A DNA stretch of 64,000 nt from Dasypus novemcinctus (lineage: Eukaryota > Chordata > Mammalia > Cingulata > Dasypodidae): the NCBI RefSeq assembly GCF_030445035.2, contig NC_080677.1:153637169-153701168 (forward strand), in the 5' to 3' direction. A program made the position numbers and the translations under genes. Shown in pieces: positions 11,840 through 23,545 of the stretch. The stretch's first letter is position 1; each line of letters starts with the position of its first letter. The notes under the pieces were generated by a model. The model worked only from the letters and a program-made list of their open reading frames with translations. It was not told where the DNA came from and searched no databases.

Positions 11840-12060
11840 GTAATCTTATTTCTTATAGCTAAGCATTGTTAACAAGTTGGTGTACAGCCTTACAGATTTT
11901 TCCCACATCATACTGTTTCTATGCGTCCCCTCCTATACATGTTGCATAGCAGTCCACTGCACAGGTGTTTCACAACTTATTCACCAGTCCTCTAATGTTG
12001 AATGCTTAGTTTGTTTCTGTTTTACATATATCTTCTTCAGGCTGAGATTATTTTAAAGAG
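11840..12060 (-). repeat. Old L1 3'-region fragment
   Basis: Features such as 'tttcacaacttattcaccagtcc' and 'gcttagtttgtttctgttt' match the antisense old-L1 phrase that describes the 3' end of ORF2/3' UTR in mammalian L1M. It is diverged, with approximate edges. Confidence 0.6.
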
Positions 12061-12414
12061 AGTTTCAAATCCGAAAAGAAAATGTAAAAACTTCTGTATT
12101 TCTTTTCAGGAAGTCCTTATTGGGGGAAAAAACAAATAAAATATGGTCTCTGCCTTTGGGAAATTCTAGGAAAAATATATTTGAGCAAGAGAATACTTTT
12201 TTTCCCCACAAACTCAATCAAATAGGACTAGTTTAATGTAATGTAACAGAAAGGCATTTTATAACAGAAGGTGTAACACACTGAGAATTGATTCCTGGGC
12301 CATCAAATTCCATGGGTAAGCCAGGCCCAAAAGAAGGCTCGGAGCTCATGAGGCTATTTAGATGAAGCTGGAAAAACACAGAGACATATGAGTGTTCTTA
12401 ACCATTAATACCAT

Positions 12415-12495
12415 TATACATATATATATAACATATATATAACACACATATATACATATTTTATATATATATATACACACACACATACTATACAA
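12415..12495 (+). repeat. (TA)n/(CA)n compound microsatellite
   Basis: Alternating TA tracts are interrupted by 'acacac' blocks. The reverse frame at 12358-12546 reads this tract as a Tyr/Ile-rich peptide and is not a gene. Confidence 0.9.
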
Positions 12496-13263
12496 TATAT
12501 TAAGTTGACAGAGTTTCCCAGTCCCACTTAATGGAATTCCTCTCATAAAGCTTTGAAAGCTATCCAGAGTGAAGCTATTCCCGTTACCTGCTGGAGGCTA
12601 GCTGCCCACTGCTCCCAGTCCAGTCCAGTTCTGATGGCCTGTGGTACATGGGAAAGCTGAAAATGGTGTTAATTGTTAAGAACACATTTTAACACGTATT
12701 TGGGGAGATGTGGGTGTGGGCATCCATACCTCTGCCAAAATGTTGTAAAAAAGTAAATAGTTCCTCCCTTCCTGTAACCCCACTTGTTCAAGTCTGGGGT
12801 GGGTGGCTAAGTCTTACACGTCTATGTATTTTCACCGCCCAGCACAGACTTCCCCAGTGCACTCTGCAGAACTGTTAGCTATGGGCAAAGTAGGATTCCA
12901 GGGTCAAATGTTCTCCTGACTGCAGGACTTCGCAGTGCCTTTAATAAGCCAGTGTTGATTGAGAGTTTTCATGCTAGAATTCCATTTTTCTTACATTTTC
13001 CAATTTTTCTAAAATCTCCTAAATCTTCCTAAAATTTTTCCAATATGGAATACTTCTTTCAAGGAGTGTATGGCAAGGAAAATGTTCAACAGAACCTGAG
13101 CTTGAGAATTCCTGGCTAGCCCAACAGTGTGGAAATGGAATGACATGACGGTATTTGTCTGGGAACTCCAGGAAACTGGACATCTAGCTGTGTCCTTAAC
13201 AAACTACTCCTCCCCATAAAGTCCAATAAGGGAAATAAATGCCCAGAAGATGAGAGGTAAATC
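12496..13263. other. Unique sequence
   Basis: No gene or repeat is recognised. A short stretch at about 12990-13040 repeats a 'ctaaaat(c/t)' motif. Confidence 0.35.
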
Positions 13264-13275
13264 AACATTATTCTT

Positions 13276-13691
13276 TGGGAAGTGGACTTGGCCCAGCAGT
13301 TAGGGCGTCCCTCTACCACATGGGAGGTCTGCAGTTCAAACCCCAGGCCTCCTTGACCCTTGTGGAGCTGGCCCACGCACAGTGCTGATGCACGCAAGGA
13401 GTACCCTGCCACGCAGGGGTGTCCCCGCATAGGGGGGCCCCACACGTAAGGAGTGGGCCCCATAAGGAGAGCTGCCCAGCGCAAAAGAAAGTGCAGCCTG
13501 CCCAGGAATGGCACCGCACACACAGAGAGCTGACACAACAGGATGATGCAGCAAAAAGAAACACAGATTCCCGTGCTGCTGACAACAACAGAAGCGGACA
13601 AAGAAGACACAGCAAATAGACACAGAGAACAGAAACCAGGGGAGGGGGGGGGAGGAAGGGTAGAGAAATAAATAAAAATCTTAAAAAACAA
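13276..13691 (+). mobile_element. DAS-type SINE, full length
   Basis: A perfect 12-bp duplication (aacattattctt) lies at 13264-13275 and 13692-13703. The head carries 'gttcaaaccccagg', the long body is shared with the copy at 7859, and an internal G-run precedes the A-rich tail. The reverse 204-codon frame at 13116-13730 and the smaller frames here are antisense SINE sequence. Confidence 0.95.
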
Positions 13692-14084
13692 AACATTATT
13701 CTTATTGTGATTTGACACCAGTGGGAACACAGTGAAAGATAATGGGCCATGTAAAGGATGCCTTTAGCTATTTAGATCAAGTCTAGAACCTAGACCCAGG
13801 ACAGGTGAAGGGCCTCCTCTCCTTTGTCTGCATTTTCGATCTTCCCACTGAAGATGAGAGAATGTTGCCCTAAAGAACACAAGGAGAAAGAGAGTGTTGC
13901 CTCGTGCTGTCTCAGGTTCTGGCAGCGCTAGGTGGAACTGCATCCTCTACCTTTCCAACCCCACCTGCCGAGGCATCCAAAGAACAATGACGAAGGACAA
14001 CAGAGAAAGACCTGTCGCCTTAGCTGCCTCCTGGATGCTGAGCCTTTACTTCTGGGAGCGATGGAGCATCTCACCATTTCATCC

Positions 14085-14500
14085 ATCCATTCTTTCTAAC
14101 ACTAACTATGTGCCAGGAATAGTCCAGGTGCTGGGGACGCCCCAGCGGAGGGCTCTGTCCTCAGGAAGAAGCCCTCCCTCCTGGTTTCTGGGGGTGGGGG
14201 CAAAGAGAGGCAGAAAATCATCAAAGCAACAGACAACTATACGTCAGGGACAGTCAGGGGCATGGAGAGAACAACTGTTCACCAGATTCTCAGCACCTTG
14301 ACACATAAAAGGTGTGCAATAAATTTTATTTAACCAATCAATGGTCCTCACTTGAACCTGTAGAGGTAAGTGTCATCTTCATTTTACAACCAAGGAGACC
14401 GAGATTCAAAAAGGACTAAGTCACTTGCCCCAAGTCAAACAGCTAAGTGACGGAATAGGTCTTTGAACCCCGTGTTCTGGCTCTGGAGCCAAGGACAAGG
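14085..14500. repeat. MIR/L2-type remnants
   Basis: About 14085-14200 reads like the mammalian ancient-repeat phrase 'actatgtgccaggaatagtcc'. About 14365-14500 matches reverse MIR, with 'tcttcattttacaac', 'caagtcaaacagctaagtg' and 'ctttgaacccc'. Both are heavily diverged. Confidence 0.6.
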
Positions 14501-15234
14501 TCACTGTGCTATATTCTGTACCTCCCTGCCCTACGGCAGCTTACAGACAAAGTTTAACATCTAGGTTTTCTCTAAAGAAAATATAATAATAATAATAGTA
14601 ATGAGATCATCTTCACAGCTTTAAAAAGGAAAGATTTTGTATGCTGTGTGTTGGGGGGATGGAGTTGGGAAGTAGCCTTTATAGATCAGAGTCCCAAAAT
14701 TGGAGAGATGAATTTTATGAGGGCAATGCCAAAATTATTCAAAAGTGCTATTACCAAATATAGTTGGGATTTTAAAAAAAATAATAAAGAAAACCTAAGG
14801 GTTTTCCAGTCCACTCATTGGCTTGAGGCTCGACCTTCCAAACACACAGGCTTTGCCTTCACGTAAAGAGGAGCACATCGAAGCACAGGCATCAGGGCCT
14901 TTAACACAGAGCAGCGCTGTTCTCTACTTTTAGGTTCATAGATGGTAAAAGGCCATTTCCTCTGGGGGACTGATTCCATGAGCAAGTTCTGAAGTGATAT
15001 CTTATAGTCTCTCTCCTTCCTTCCTGAGGAAAACATTTCCCTCAACCTCTCCTCTTCTCTGTCTTGAGACCCTGCCCCTCCCCAGTGAAATCCATCAAGA
15101 TGCAAAGATTTCCAACCATTTGGGCAAAACCCAGTGAGCTACGAGAAACTTACCCACACAAGTTCTGGTGAGGCATATTATGCCCTTAGCCCTGCCACAC
15201 GGATCACAGAATGGGAGGCAAAGGATTGAAAATT
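14501..15234. other. Unique sequence with one unexplained small open frame
   Basis: The reverse frame at 14815-15105 (96 codons) is not explained by a repeat that I recognise, but it matches no domain I know and has no visible promoter or splice context, so I do not call it a gene. A short (ATA)n run lies at about 14584-14602. Confidence 0.35.
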
Positions 15235-15244
15235 AAAATGTAGG

Positions 15245-15557
15245 AAGAAGAGATGTGATGTGGGGGCATTTTCAGGACTTGGAGTTGTCCCGGGCGGTAC
15301 TGCAGGAACAGATGCTGGACATTGTAGGTCCTGCCATGGCCCACTGGGTGGACTGGGGGAGAGTATAAACTACAATGTAAACCACTATCCATGTGGTGCA
15401 GCAGTGCTCCAAAATGTATTCACCAAATGCAGTGAATGTGCCACCAGGATGGAAGAGGCTATTGATGTGGGAGGAGTGGGGTGAGGGGGGTAGGGGGTAT
15501 TCAGGGACCTCTTAGATTTTTTGAATGTAACATTTTTTAAAAAATAAAGAGAGAAAA
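15245..15557 (+). mobile_element. 5'-truncated LINE 3' end (probably xenarthran L1)
   Basis: The sequence matches, in order, the reverse complement of the right-hand part of the element at 50340-51087. Shared points are 'atgtgggggcattttcagg', 'cttggagttgtcc', 'tgctggacattgtaggtcc', 'ccatggcccactgg', 'atgtattcaccaaatgcag' and the ending 'gaatgtaacattttttaaaa'. It starts internally and ends in an A-rich tail, with a 10-bp duplication (aaaatgtagg) at 15235-15244 and 15558-15567. This is the hallmark of 5'-truncated target-primed integration. Confidence 0.82.
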
Positions 15558-15567
15558 AAAATGTAGG

Positions 15568-16701
15568 TGAAAGGATCACAGAAACTCAGGTTCTTTCAGC
15601 AACCAGAGGCAGTGTGACAACCTAACAAATGTTCTGTTAAAAAGACAAACGGGATTGATAACCCGTAGGCCCCTTCACAGTGGCAATGGCACAGGAATGC
15701 GTTTGATTATTCATAAGTACCTGAAAAGCTGACCTAAGCAGAGTACCCAGGTGGCTCCTATTTCTGTGAAAAGCAAACTTTACAGACCTACATAAAAGAA
15801 AAGAATTTCCTGATCCCGACACCACGGACATAGCCATAAATGTTGCAATCCCGTAGTAAGCACCCAGAAGGGCCTTTTGCCTTTTGGCAGATAGAAACAA
15901 GCCGAGCTCGCTCAGGCATTCAGGGGTAACTGGATGATTCCGTGTCCAGAGAATGAAGAGATACCTCTGCGGCAGGGGCTGGTTCACTGAGCGCTGGCGC
16001 TCTGCCTTTGCTCCTGTGGTGCTTCTCCTCCAGGAAAGGGAGTGACTCGTTGATTTGTTCAGAGCTGATCATCACTAGTAGGTGCCCCATTCAATAAGCA
16101 CCAGGTCCCTGAGGAATGTAGCTACTTCACCGCAAGGGCCATGCTTGCGTTTTGAAATGGTAACTCTCTCCCATAACATCATGTGACTTGGTATTATTGA
16201 ATTAGCAGACATGTTAGGAAAGGAACAGGCATATTTTGTGATGTTTCAGGTTTCTGAGACCCTTGAGCTGCACACTTTGCCTCAGCTGCTGGATGGCGGC
16301 TGTGCCCCTTAAATGTTGACTCACTTACCCAAAGGGGTCCAAGCGCCTTCCTTGGAGTTTGTAGAAACTGCCCCAGGCCCGGCCGCCTCCTCTGATCTAG
16401 ATCCTGGGGGGGTACGGGGGCGGAACAGGTCCTCAAGGCTCCTAATCTTCACATCTCCAGTCACCTGCCAGAGGCAGGCGATTCTCGGGCTGAGGCTGAC
16501 AAAGGTGGTGTGGCAGCGGGTCTTTTCCAGGTGGCGACGATGTCCCCACGTCCAGGGCTCTTCTGCGGTGCAGCCTGGCCACGCCCCCTCACTGAGGGCT
16601 AGAGTCCGTGTCCCCACCCCCTTGGATCAGGGGAGCTGTGACTGCTTTGAACAGCAGAGGGTGCCAGAAGGGGTGCTGTGTGACTTCCAAGGCTGGAGCA
16701 G
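15568..16701. other. Unique sequence
   Basis: No gene is recognised. The GC-rich 16380-16640 has overlapping frames on both strands (16313-16780 and 16321-16617), the first running into the LTR that follows, so neither is called. Confidence 0.4.
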
Positions 16702-17055
16702 TGCATTAGCCAGCCAAGGGGTGCTGAGGCAAAGGATCAGAGCTCTGCCCGCGTTTATAAAGGGTATTTATTTGGGGTAAAGACTTACAGTCACAAGGCC
16801 CTAAAGAGTCCAACTCAAGGTCACTTCCTCCCCGAAAGTCTGTTGTCACCTGCTGAAGCAAGGTGGTGGACATCCCTGCGAGGGCTCAGCCCTCCTCTTC
16901 TTCTTAAGGCTCCATGGGCCCAGCTTCTCCCAGTCTCGGCTGTAGACTGGAGGGCTCGTCTCTTTCCCAGCTCTCTCAGCTGCTCTGGTCTCTTCACCAG
17001 GTCAGTTGTAAACTATCAGGTGAATGGCTCATCTTTCCCTGGGACTCCAGTGTCA
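16702..17055 (-). mobile_element. Partial ERVL-type LTR (U5 plus R)
   Basis: On the plus strand it begins 'tgcattagccagccaagggg', continues through the conserved 'tttataaagggtatttattt' block and 'gcaaggtggtgg', and loses similarity to the copy at 32064 after 'aatggctcatctttccc'. The sense strand is minus: TTTATT at 16767-16772 is the complement of the polyadenylation signal AATAAA. It lacks U3, so it is a truncated copy. No coding sequence is associated with it. Confidence 0.8.
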
Positions 17056-17237
17056 AAACAAATACATGGCTGCACATGTGGATAGTATGTAGACATGAAA
17101 CAAGCACTATCCCTAGGGGATGCTGAGAACATTGCAAGAGGAGTAGAAATTTAACATTTAATGTGCTGAAGTAGCAGTCACAATAATAACTATTAAGCAG
17201 AAACCAGGGCATTTTTCCTGCTTCAAAAAACAATTTG

Positions 17238-17667
17238 TGGGAAGCAAATTTGGCTCAATGGATAGGGGGTCCACCTACCACATGGGAGGTCCAGGGTTCA
17301 AACCCAGGGCCCCCTGACCCAGGTGGTGAGCTGGCCCATGCACAGTGCTGATGTGCACAAGAAGTGCTCTGCCATGCAGGGGTGTCCCCTGCGTAAGGGA
17401 GTCCCATGCGCAAGGAGTAACCCTGTAAGGAGAGCCATCCAGCACGAAAAAATCATAGCCTGCCCAGGGGTGGCGCCACACATAGAGAGCTGATGCAGCA
17501 AGATGACGCAACGAAAAGAGACTCAGATTCCTGGTGCCACTGCCAAGAATACAAGTGGACACAGAAGAACACACAGCGAATGGACACAGAGAGCAGACAA
17601 TTGGCGGGGGGGCGGGGGGCGGCGGGGAAGGGGAGAAAAATAAATAAATCTTTTAAACAAGAAAAAG
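17238..17667 (+). mobile_element. DAS-type SINE, full length
   Basis: The head has 'ggttcaaacccagg' and the body carries the usual landmarks. A long impure G-run with CGG lies near 17605-17630, before the TAAA and A-rich tail. The duplication is short (caatttg at 17231-17237 and 17668-17674). Confidence 0.9.
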
Positions 17668-17756
17668 CAATTTGCTACCCACATATTGACATTTTCCATT
17701 ATTTGGGATCAAAACAAATCAAAAGTTGTATTAATTTGACACATTAAAAGCCACCC

Positions 17757-17885
17757 ACCTGAGGTATGGGAGCCTTGTATGATGGTACGTATGTTTTGTA
17801 AGTTCACAAATTTCACTATACACTTACTGTTTATGTATGTACATGTATGTATGATACACTTCAATAAAATTTTATTTTAAAAAAA
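17757..17885 (+). repeat. LINE-like 3' tail
   Basis: The ending 'acacttcaataaaattttat' followed by an A-run, preceded by 'gtatgtacatgtatgtatg', looks like a truncated L1 3' end in plus orientation. Family assignment is tentative. Confidence 0.5.
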
Positions 17886-18074
17886 TATGTAAGGGGGTGG
17901 GGTGGTGGGAAGCCAGCCACAACGTAATACAGGTAGGAAACCCAAGAAATGTTTTGAGGTATCAGTTTGATTTTCTGGGTGGTTTTCAGGTCACACGTCT
18001 GCCATCTAGTGGTAGTAATGATTACTGCAGACACTGTCAAACAGGTCAAAGGAAAGAAAAAAAGAAACAGCTAT

Positions 18075-18490
18075 TTACTAAGGATTTACTGAGTGCCAAG
18101 CATTGCCAATGGGTACTTTATTTCTTCCTATCATTTAGTCTCTTCCAATCTTCTTTGTTGTGAATATTCACTGCTATATCTCCTCCTAACAAGCAGATGA
18201 AGAAAAGAAAAGGAGAACGTTCTCCTAAGGTCACATTGAAGTAGAATGGGGGGGAAAAAACAAGAGAGATCCAGAACTGGGGAGTTCTAAGACTCGAGTG
18301 TGTGAGCACCTTCTTCCATGACCATGGGGACTAAATGAATCAATGGATTTAAACATTGCCTGGGACTCACGAAGCCCATGAAAGGTATCTCTAACGATAA
18401 CGCTGATCATTACAAGTTTCTTGAAGACAGAGTCCATGTCATATACTGCTGGCATCTCCTACAGTCCCTTGGTTAGTATGCACTCAACAA
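18075..18490. repeat. MIR-like remnants
   Basis: About 18075-18260 reads like reverse MIR ('ggatttactgagtgccaag', later 'aaggtcacattgaag'). About 18325-18490 reads like forward MIR/L2 3' ('actaaatgaatcaatgg', 'cattgcctgggactcac'). Both are diverged. Confidence 0.5.
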
Positions 18491-20380
18491 GTAAGTGCTG
18501 ATTAATGGGTTAAACCAACCCTCTAAAAGCAGGGAGGTGGTCTGTTGGGATGGAACTGTCAATCACATAAAAAATCTCTTCTCTTCCAGTGTTTGAGTGC
18601 TTAACCCTAGGATCTGAGGCAGTGAAGTCAAACCATTGATTCAGGAGGGATGGAATGGGGTTCTAGAATAGAACTATATAAGAACTTCTAAAGGAGCTTT
18701 CCATCCCAATCCTGGCAATCAGAAGGTGTGTTTTAACTGTGATAGGAATGTCTGTTGGCCTATCAGTTAGAATGATAGAATAGAAAATCTGTCTAATAGG
18801 GACATATACTGTTTCCTTGGCAAGATGCCTGAAGATTGGTGGCTCAATGATTCCAGTACACTGGGTCAAAATCTGTGATTCTTGGGGTCTTTTCCTCATG
18901 TTCACAAAATGGCTGCTGCACTCCAGGTATCACATTCTCACACCATTGCAGGAAAAAACAGGGAAGGTAGAAATGTAACCTTCTTATAATGCTCTTCTAT
19001 CTTTTTCCAGGAAGAAAATCTTACCCTAGACCTCCCCTGGTGTCTCATTGGCCAGAACTGGGTGACTTGCCCACTTTAGACCAATCGTGACTCATGGTTT
19101 ATCCAGACCTACTTTCCCTGAGATCAGTGGCTCTCCACCTAACACCAGAGTAAAGCTGGAATTATGTTAGCCAGAGCAAGAGAGAATGGCTAGGGGAAGG
19201 CAGCTCACACTGTCTGCTGCAGTTGGTGACAAGGTAGGCAACAAAGCATTGAGAAGCATTTTGCTTTACTTGAGCATTTTCAGAATGCTCCCACAAAGTC
19301 TTCTCTTGCCATCCCAGCCTTCAGTGAACCTTCCCTGAGTATTAACAGTAGCAGTCACTTAGTACTTGAAGATGACATCGCCTTGTCCTGTGAGCTTTCT
19401 GCATGAATTAGCTCCTAAATTAGAATGTAAGATCCTGTACAGCTAGTATTATTTCTTAAGCTGCTTTATAGATTTTTAAGGATAAAAGCAATATTCTGCC
19501 TCTGAAAATCTCTAGTTAATGAATTATCCATTACAATTCATGTGAATATCTGCAAAGCCATCCACTTCCAGATCAACCTGGGAAGAGTGAATTGTACACT
19601 TAATTCAAAGGCATCACTTCTGATCCTCTCCATATTACATGGGAAGGATGAAGAGTTGGAGGGAGCCAGTCACACTCACAGGTCTTCTGAGGCTCTGGCT
19701 ATATTAACAATAAGTAAGTAAATTAGTGAATGTCCACACAAAATTACAAAAATTGTAATATATTTTATTAATTGATGTTTAACAAATCAGCACTTTTAAT
19801 CCATGCACACAACATCTAATAACTGTATTTTTGCCATCATTTGGAAAGAATATTAAAATTCTGAATTTGAGGCCCTTTCTGAGCCGAAGCACCCCTGGCT
19901 TCCCACATACACATTGGCCAAGTCGCTTAGCGCCCAATGGCCCTTGAGTTTTGCGTCTTGTGCGTTAACTGAGGCTAATGGGAATGTGAATCATGACAGA
20001 GAATTCCTACCAAGAGACAAAGTAGAACCAGAGGTGGTGGAAATGTTTGTCTAGAGACCAGACTGCAGCAGCTTTGACTCTCAGGGCCCTCCAACGCCTC
20101 CCTGGCGTTCCCCCAACCCAACACGTCCCCCGCGGGTCGCGCACTGGCTCCTTCCTCGGCCTCAAAAGCGCCTGCATGGACAGCCGCACTGCAACCTCCC
20201 TTACCCCCTCAAGTCTTTGCTCCCATCCTGTCTTCTCGATGATTCTACTACAGTCTTTTAGTTTTTGCCACCTGCTCTCTGTCCCCCAGCCCCCAACCCG
20301 CCTTACCCAGCTCCACCTTTCTTTTTACCCAGGGCATGATCAGCTCCCTGTGTCCTACATAATTTACTTTTGTGTTTTGT
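18491..20380. other. Unique sequence
   Basis: About 1.9 kb without a recognisable gene or repeat. The CpG-richer 19880-20180 has short frames on both strands (20007-20189 reverse and 20047-20382 forward), but no domain or start context supports them. Confidence 0.4.
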
Positions 20381-20397
20381 AAATTACTTATTGTGTG

Positions 20398-20763
20398 AGG
20401 GAAGCTGATGTGGCTCAAGCAACTGTGCTCCCGTCTACCACATGGGAGGTCCAGGATTCGATTTCCGGGGCCTCCTGGTGAAGGCAAGCTGGCCCGCGCA
20501 GGAGTGCTGGCCCATGCAGAGAGCTGGCACAGCAAGATGATGCAACAGAAAGAGACACAGAGGAGAGAAAAAAACAGACACAGCAGATCAGGGAGCTGAG
20601 GTGGTACAAGAGAATGATGGCCTCTCTCCCACTCTGGAAGGTCCCAGGATCAGTTTCCAGTGCTGCCTAAAGAGAAGACGAGCAGACACAAAAGAATGCA
20701 CAGTCAATGGACACAGAGAGTAGACAATGCGGTGGGGGCCACGTAAATAAATCTTTTTTAAAA
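20398..20763 (+). mobile_element. Dimeric DAS-type SINE
   Basis: A perfect 17-bp duplication (aaattacttattgtgtg) lies at 20381-20397 and 20764-20780. This is the longest perfect SINE duplication in the window. Module 1 has 'ggattcgatttccgg'. Module 2 begins near 20593 ('gagctgaggtggtac') with the B-box-like 'aggatcagtttccag'. The tail is TAAA then A-rich. Confidence 0.95.
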
Positions 20764-20780
20764 AAATTACTTATTGTGTG

Positions 20781-21690
20781 TTCTCCACACAGGCCAGGGT
20801 TTTGTGTCCTTTGTTCATGGGTATCCCTAAAGGCCAAGAAAAACTGCCTGGATTGTCTGTGGCCTGTGTACAGAGCCATGAGGATAGAAGTTGTGTTCCT
20901 ACAGAGTGAAATACGAGTGGACGAGCACATCAAGACCCAGAGGAGGGAAGGCAGTCAGGACTCTGAAAGAAAGAGAAAAACTGCCTGGCCCAGACCAAAT
21001 GTTCACTACGCGTTCGTTAACCTGTCCTGCTTTTAGAGCTGGAGGACACTAAAGACATCTGGTGGGGAGTGTGAAGTGGCTTTTCCAGAGATGGTGAGTT
21101 TTAGATAGAGCCAGGCACCATCCCGGGGCCAAAGGAGTCTACCTGCCCGGTGTCTGTCCACGTCGCCCTGGGCCCTTTCCCGGGTCTGCCCGCAGTAACT
21201 GCAACCCAGGCAGGACGTTGTACATGACCCAGGCAAGACCCAGGCGGCACCTGCTCCTTCTAGAGCTTATGGCAATTTGATGCTTGGATAGCAGAAACAA
21301 GGAGTCAAAGCAGAAGGCAGATGAGGCATGAGATCATCTCAAACGTTTGCCACATACCTACTGTGGGCTAGAAATTGTGCTGAGCAGTTGAGATTTAGAG
21401 AAGCAATGTGGCCCTAAGTCTGGAGAAAATGGCATCTGCTGGAGAGCAGGACATGAAGGCAGACACTTTCCAACAAACTTTGTAAAAATCACGTTAATAT
21501 GGTGTACTGAGGGGCATCCAGCACCAAGAGGCAGTTAGCACAGGGAGCAGAGTGTCCAGCTGGAACTTTGAGAATGTCATTGCACAGCAGCAGGATTTTG
21601 GGGGAGGACAGCATTAAAAAAAGAAAAGGCACAGGGCACTTGGACTCTTTAGAGAATGTAGTATGTTAAATGACAGAGCAAGGAAACGGT
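20781..21690. other. Unique sequence
   Basis: No named gene is seen. A MIR-like phrase ('cctactgtgggctagaaatt') at about 21355-21400 is the only repeat trace. Confidence 0.35.
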
Positions 21691-21779
21691 AGGAGCAAGT
21701 TATTTACTGCACATGCAGTGTGGCTCTGGGCTGGCTAAATGGCGAGTGGGATGGAATTGCTTGTTACAATAATGGCCTT

Positions 21780-22235
21780 GCAGGCTCACCCTGTGGAAGC
21801 CACGCCCGTGGATAGTGCCCTTTCCCACGCCCTCCGAGAGATTTGCTTTGGCCAGTTGCACGTCGGCCACGATGTAACAAGCAGAGGTTTGCAAGAACCC
21901 TCGCACATCAGGCTTGTGCCCCTGCTGCTGAGTGCCCTCCTGCCATCCTGGGAAGCAGCCTGGGCTGGCCTTCTGGAAGACGAGAGCCCGCGGGGAGCAG
22001 GGGTGAGCTGTCCCAGGACAGCGTAGACCCAGCCTGCATGCCGGCCACCAGACGGGGGCAGTGCAGCCATCTTAACCAGCTGTGCCCGCAGAGCTGCCAG
22101 CTCATCCTGGAGAGCAGCCAAGGGCCGAAGAGCTGCCCTCTGACCCCACAGAGCTGTGAGGAAAGAAAACCGTGTTTGTTTTAAGCCACTGAGTTTTGGG
22201 GTGGTTTGTTATGCAGCAATAGATCACTGATATCG
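21780..22235 (+). repeat. Probable old LTR-like element, 3' end visible
   Basis: The final 50 bases ('taagccactgagttttgggg', then 'ggtttgttatgcagcaatag') are a familiar mammalian repeat ending. The preceding GC-rich part carries 'gatttgctttggccagt', which fits the same element type. I cannot name it with confidence. The overlapping frames at 21739-22184 on both strands are explained by this GC-rich repeat. Confidence 0.4.
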
Positions 22236-22339
22236 GGGGCAAAACCAAGTTATTAGGGAGATAGGAAATACACACAGTGGAAAGCAAATAACCGGAGAAA
22301 AGTCAGCCAGGAAGGGGCTAGAAGGCCAGTGGCCTTGTG

Positions 22340-22780
22340 CCAGTGGTAGGGAGCTTACTTGGCTCCAGCCATACTGGCCTCTTTGCTGTTTCTCAAACTT
22401 TAAACCAGCTAGGCATGTTCCTACCCCAGGGCCTTTGTACTTGCTGTTCTCACAGCCTCACATACCCTTCAGGTCTGTGCTCAAATGACACCTTTCCAGG
22501 AAGGCCTACCCTGACTGTCGGATTGAAAATTCAGTCTGCTAAACCTTGGTACTTCCTACTCCCTTCCCTGCTTTGTATTTGCCAATGCACTTATCATCTT
22601 CCAATAGGATAGACAATGTACTTATTTATTTTGTTTAGCTTCTGTTTTCTCCCACCAGAATGTAAACTCCGTGCAAGCAGGAACTTTATTTTCTTCACTG
22701 CTACATCTCCAACACTCAGACAGTGCCCGGCACTGTAGGTAGACGATGACTTTTTGTTGAATAGATAAATGAGTGGGAAA
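22340..22780 (+). repeat. L2 LINE 3' end
   Basis: Classic L2 order: 'ctccagccatactggcctc', 'cagggcctttgtacttgctg', 'gtctgtgctcaaatgacacc', 'gaatgtaaactccgtgcaag', 'agtgcccggcactgtaggta' and 'ttttgttgaatagat'. It is ancient and non-coding as it stands. Confidence 0.85.
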
Positions 22781-22789
22781 TTCTATTAA

Positions 22790-23199
22790 TTGCAATTTTA
22801 GAAATATCTCTGCCAGCCCCCAAATAACCCATACAATGTAGATTTCACTAAAATTGTAAACCTAAGTGCAGGACTATTTAAATCGCAGAAGGAGCAGAAA
22901 TTCCTTGTTACAGGAAAAAGGAGAGCCATCAAGGCATCTAAAGTCATGGCCAGGAGACACCCACCCAGATCGTCAAGATCCATCATGATTCCAGATCTTT
23001 TTCCCTGTTGTTTCTGCAAATATACTCATATTTGTCAGAACAGATTCCCCAGTTCTGGAAAATATGAGTCCATACAGTAAATGCAACCCAAGGGGCCCTT
23101 ATTGATAACAGTATACAGGCTTTTAAAGTCCACATGCCCCTCCTAGAACTGCTCCTTCTCAAGCTTTCTGTGTCATTTCCATCTTCCCTCACCACCCTG
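22790..23199. other. Unique sequence
   Basis: No gene or named repeat is visible. AT-rich with a few short frames. Confidence 0.35.
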
Positions 23200-23545
23200 C
23201 TTGTGCACCAGCCAGTTGGCCCAACCCATATCCTTGACCGCTTTGGACGTTTCTTGTCTCTGTGCCTTCACTAATGCTGTCTCCTTTGCCTGGAAGGAAT
23301 AACCTTCCCCCAAATCCTTCCTGCTTGTCCTGGAAGCCAACTCAAGCAATAGTTTCTTGAGGATCTTCTCTGTCCCCACCCCAGCCCCACCTACTACGAT
23401 AATCATTTGCACCGAACCCGCTGGTTTCCTTGCCCATCTCCCTTGGACCATAAACACCTTGAGACTAGCTGCTCTGTCTATTTGCCTGGACCTCATATCT
23501 CCAGGACTTAACAAACCTGGCAAATATTTGTTGAATGAATGTGTA
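23200..23545 (+). repeat. L2 LINE 3' end, second copy
   Basis: Order 'gctgtctcctttgcctggaa', 'cttcctgcttgtcctggaag', 'aactcaagcaatagtttctt', and ending 'ggcaaatatttgttgaatga'. A second L2 copy in the same orientation as 22340-22780. The reverse frame at 23173-23523 is antisense L2. Confidence 0.8.

Noticed and set aside
13116..13730. 204-codon reverse frame
   Set aside because: Antisense of the DAS SINE at 13276-13691 plus short flanks.
14815..15105. 96-codon reverse frame with a balanced composition
   Set aside because: Not repeat-derived as far as I can see, but no homology, start context or splice structure supports it.
16313..16780. 155-codon forward frame
   Set aside because: Its 3' part runs into the ERVL-type LTR at 16702 and the GC-rich part has competing frames.
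21786..22184. Overlapping GC-rich frames on both strands as an exon
   Set aside because: The stretch ends in a familiar repeat ending at 22182-22234, so an old repeat explains it better.
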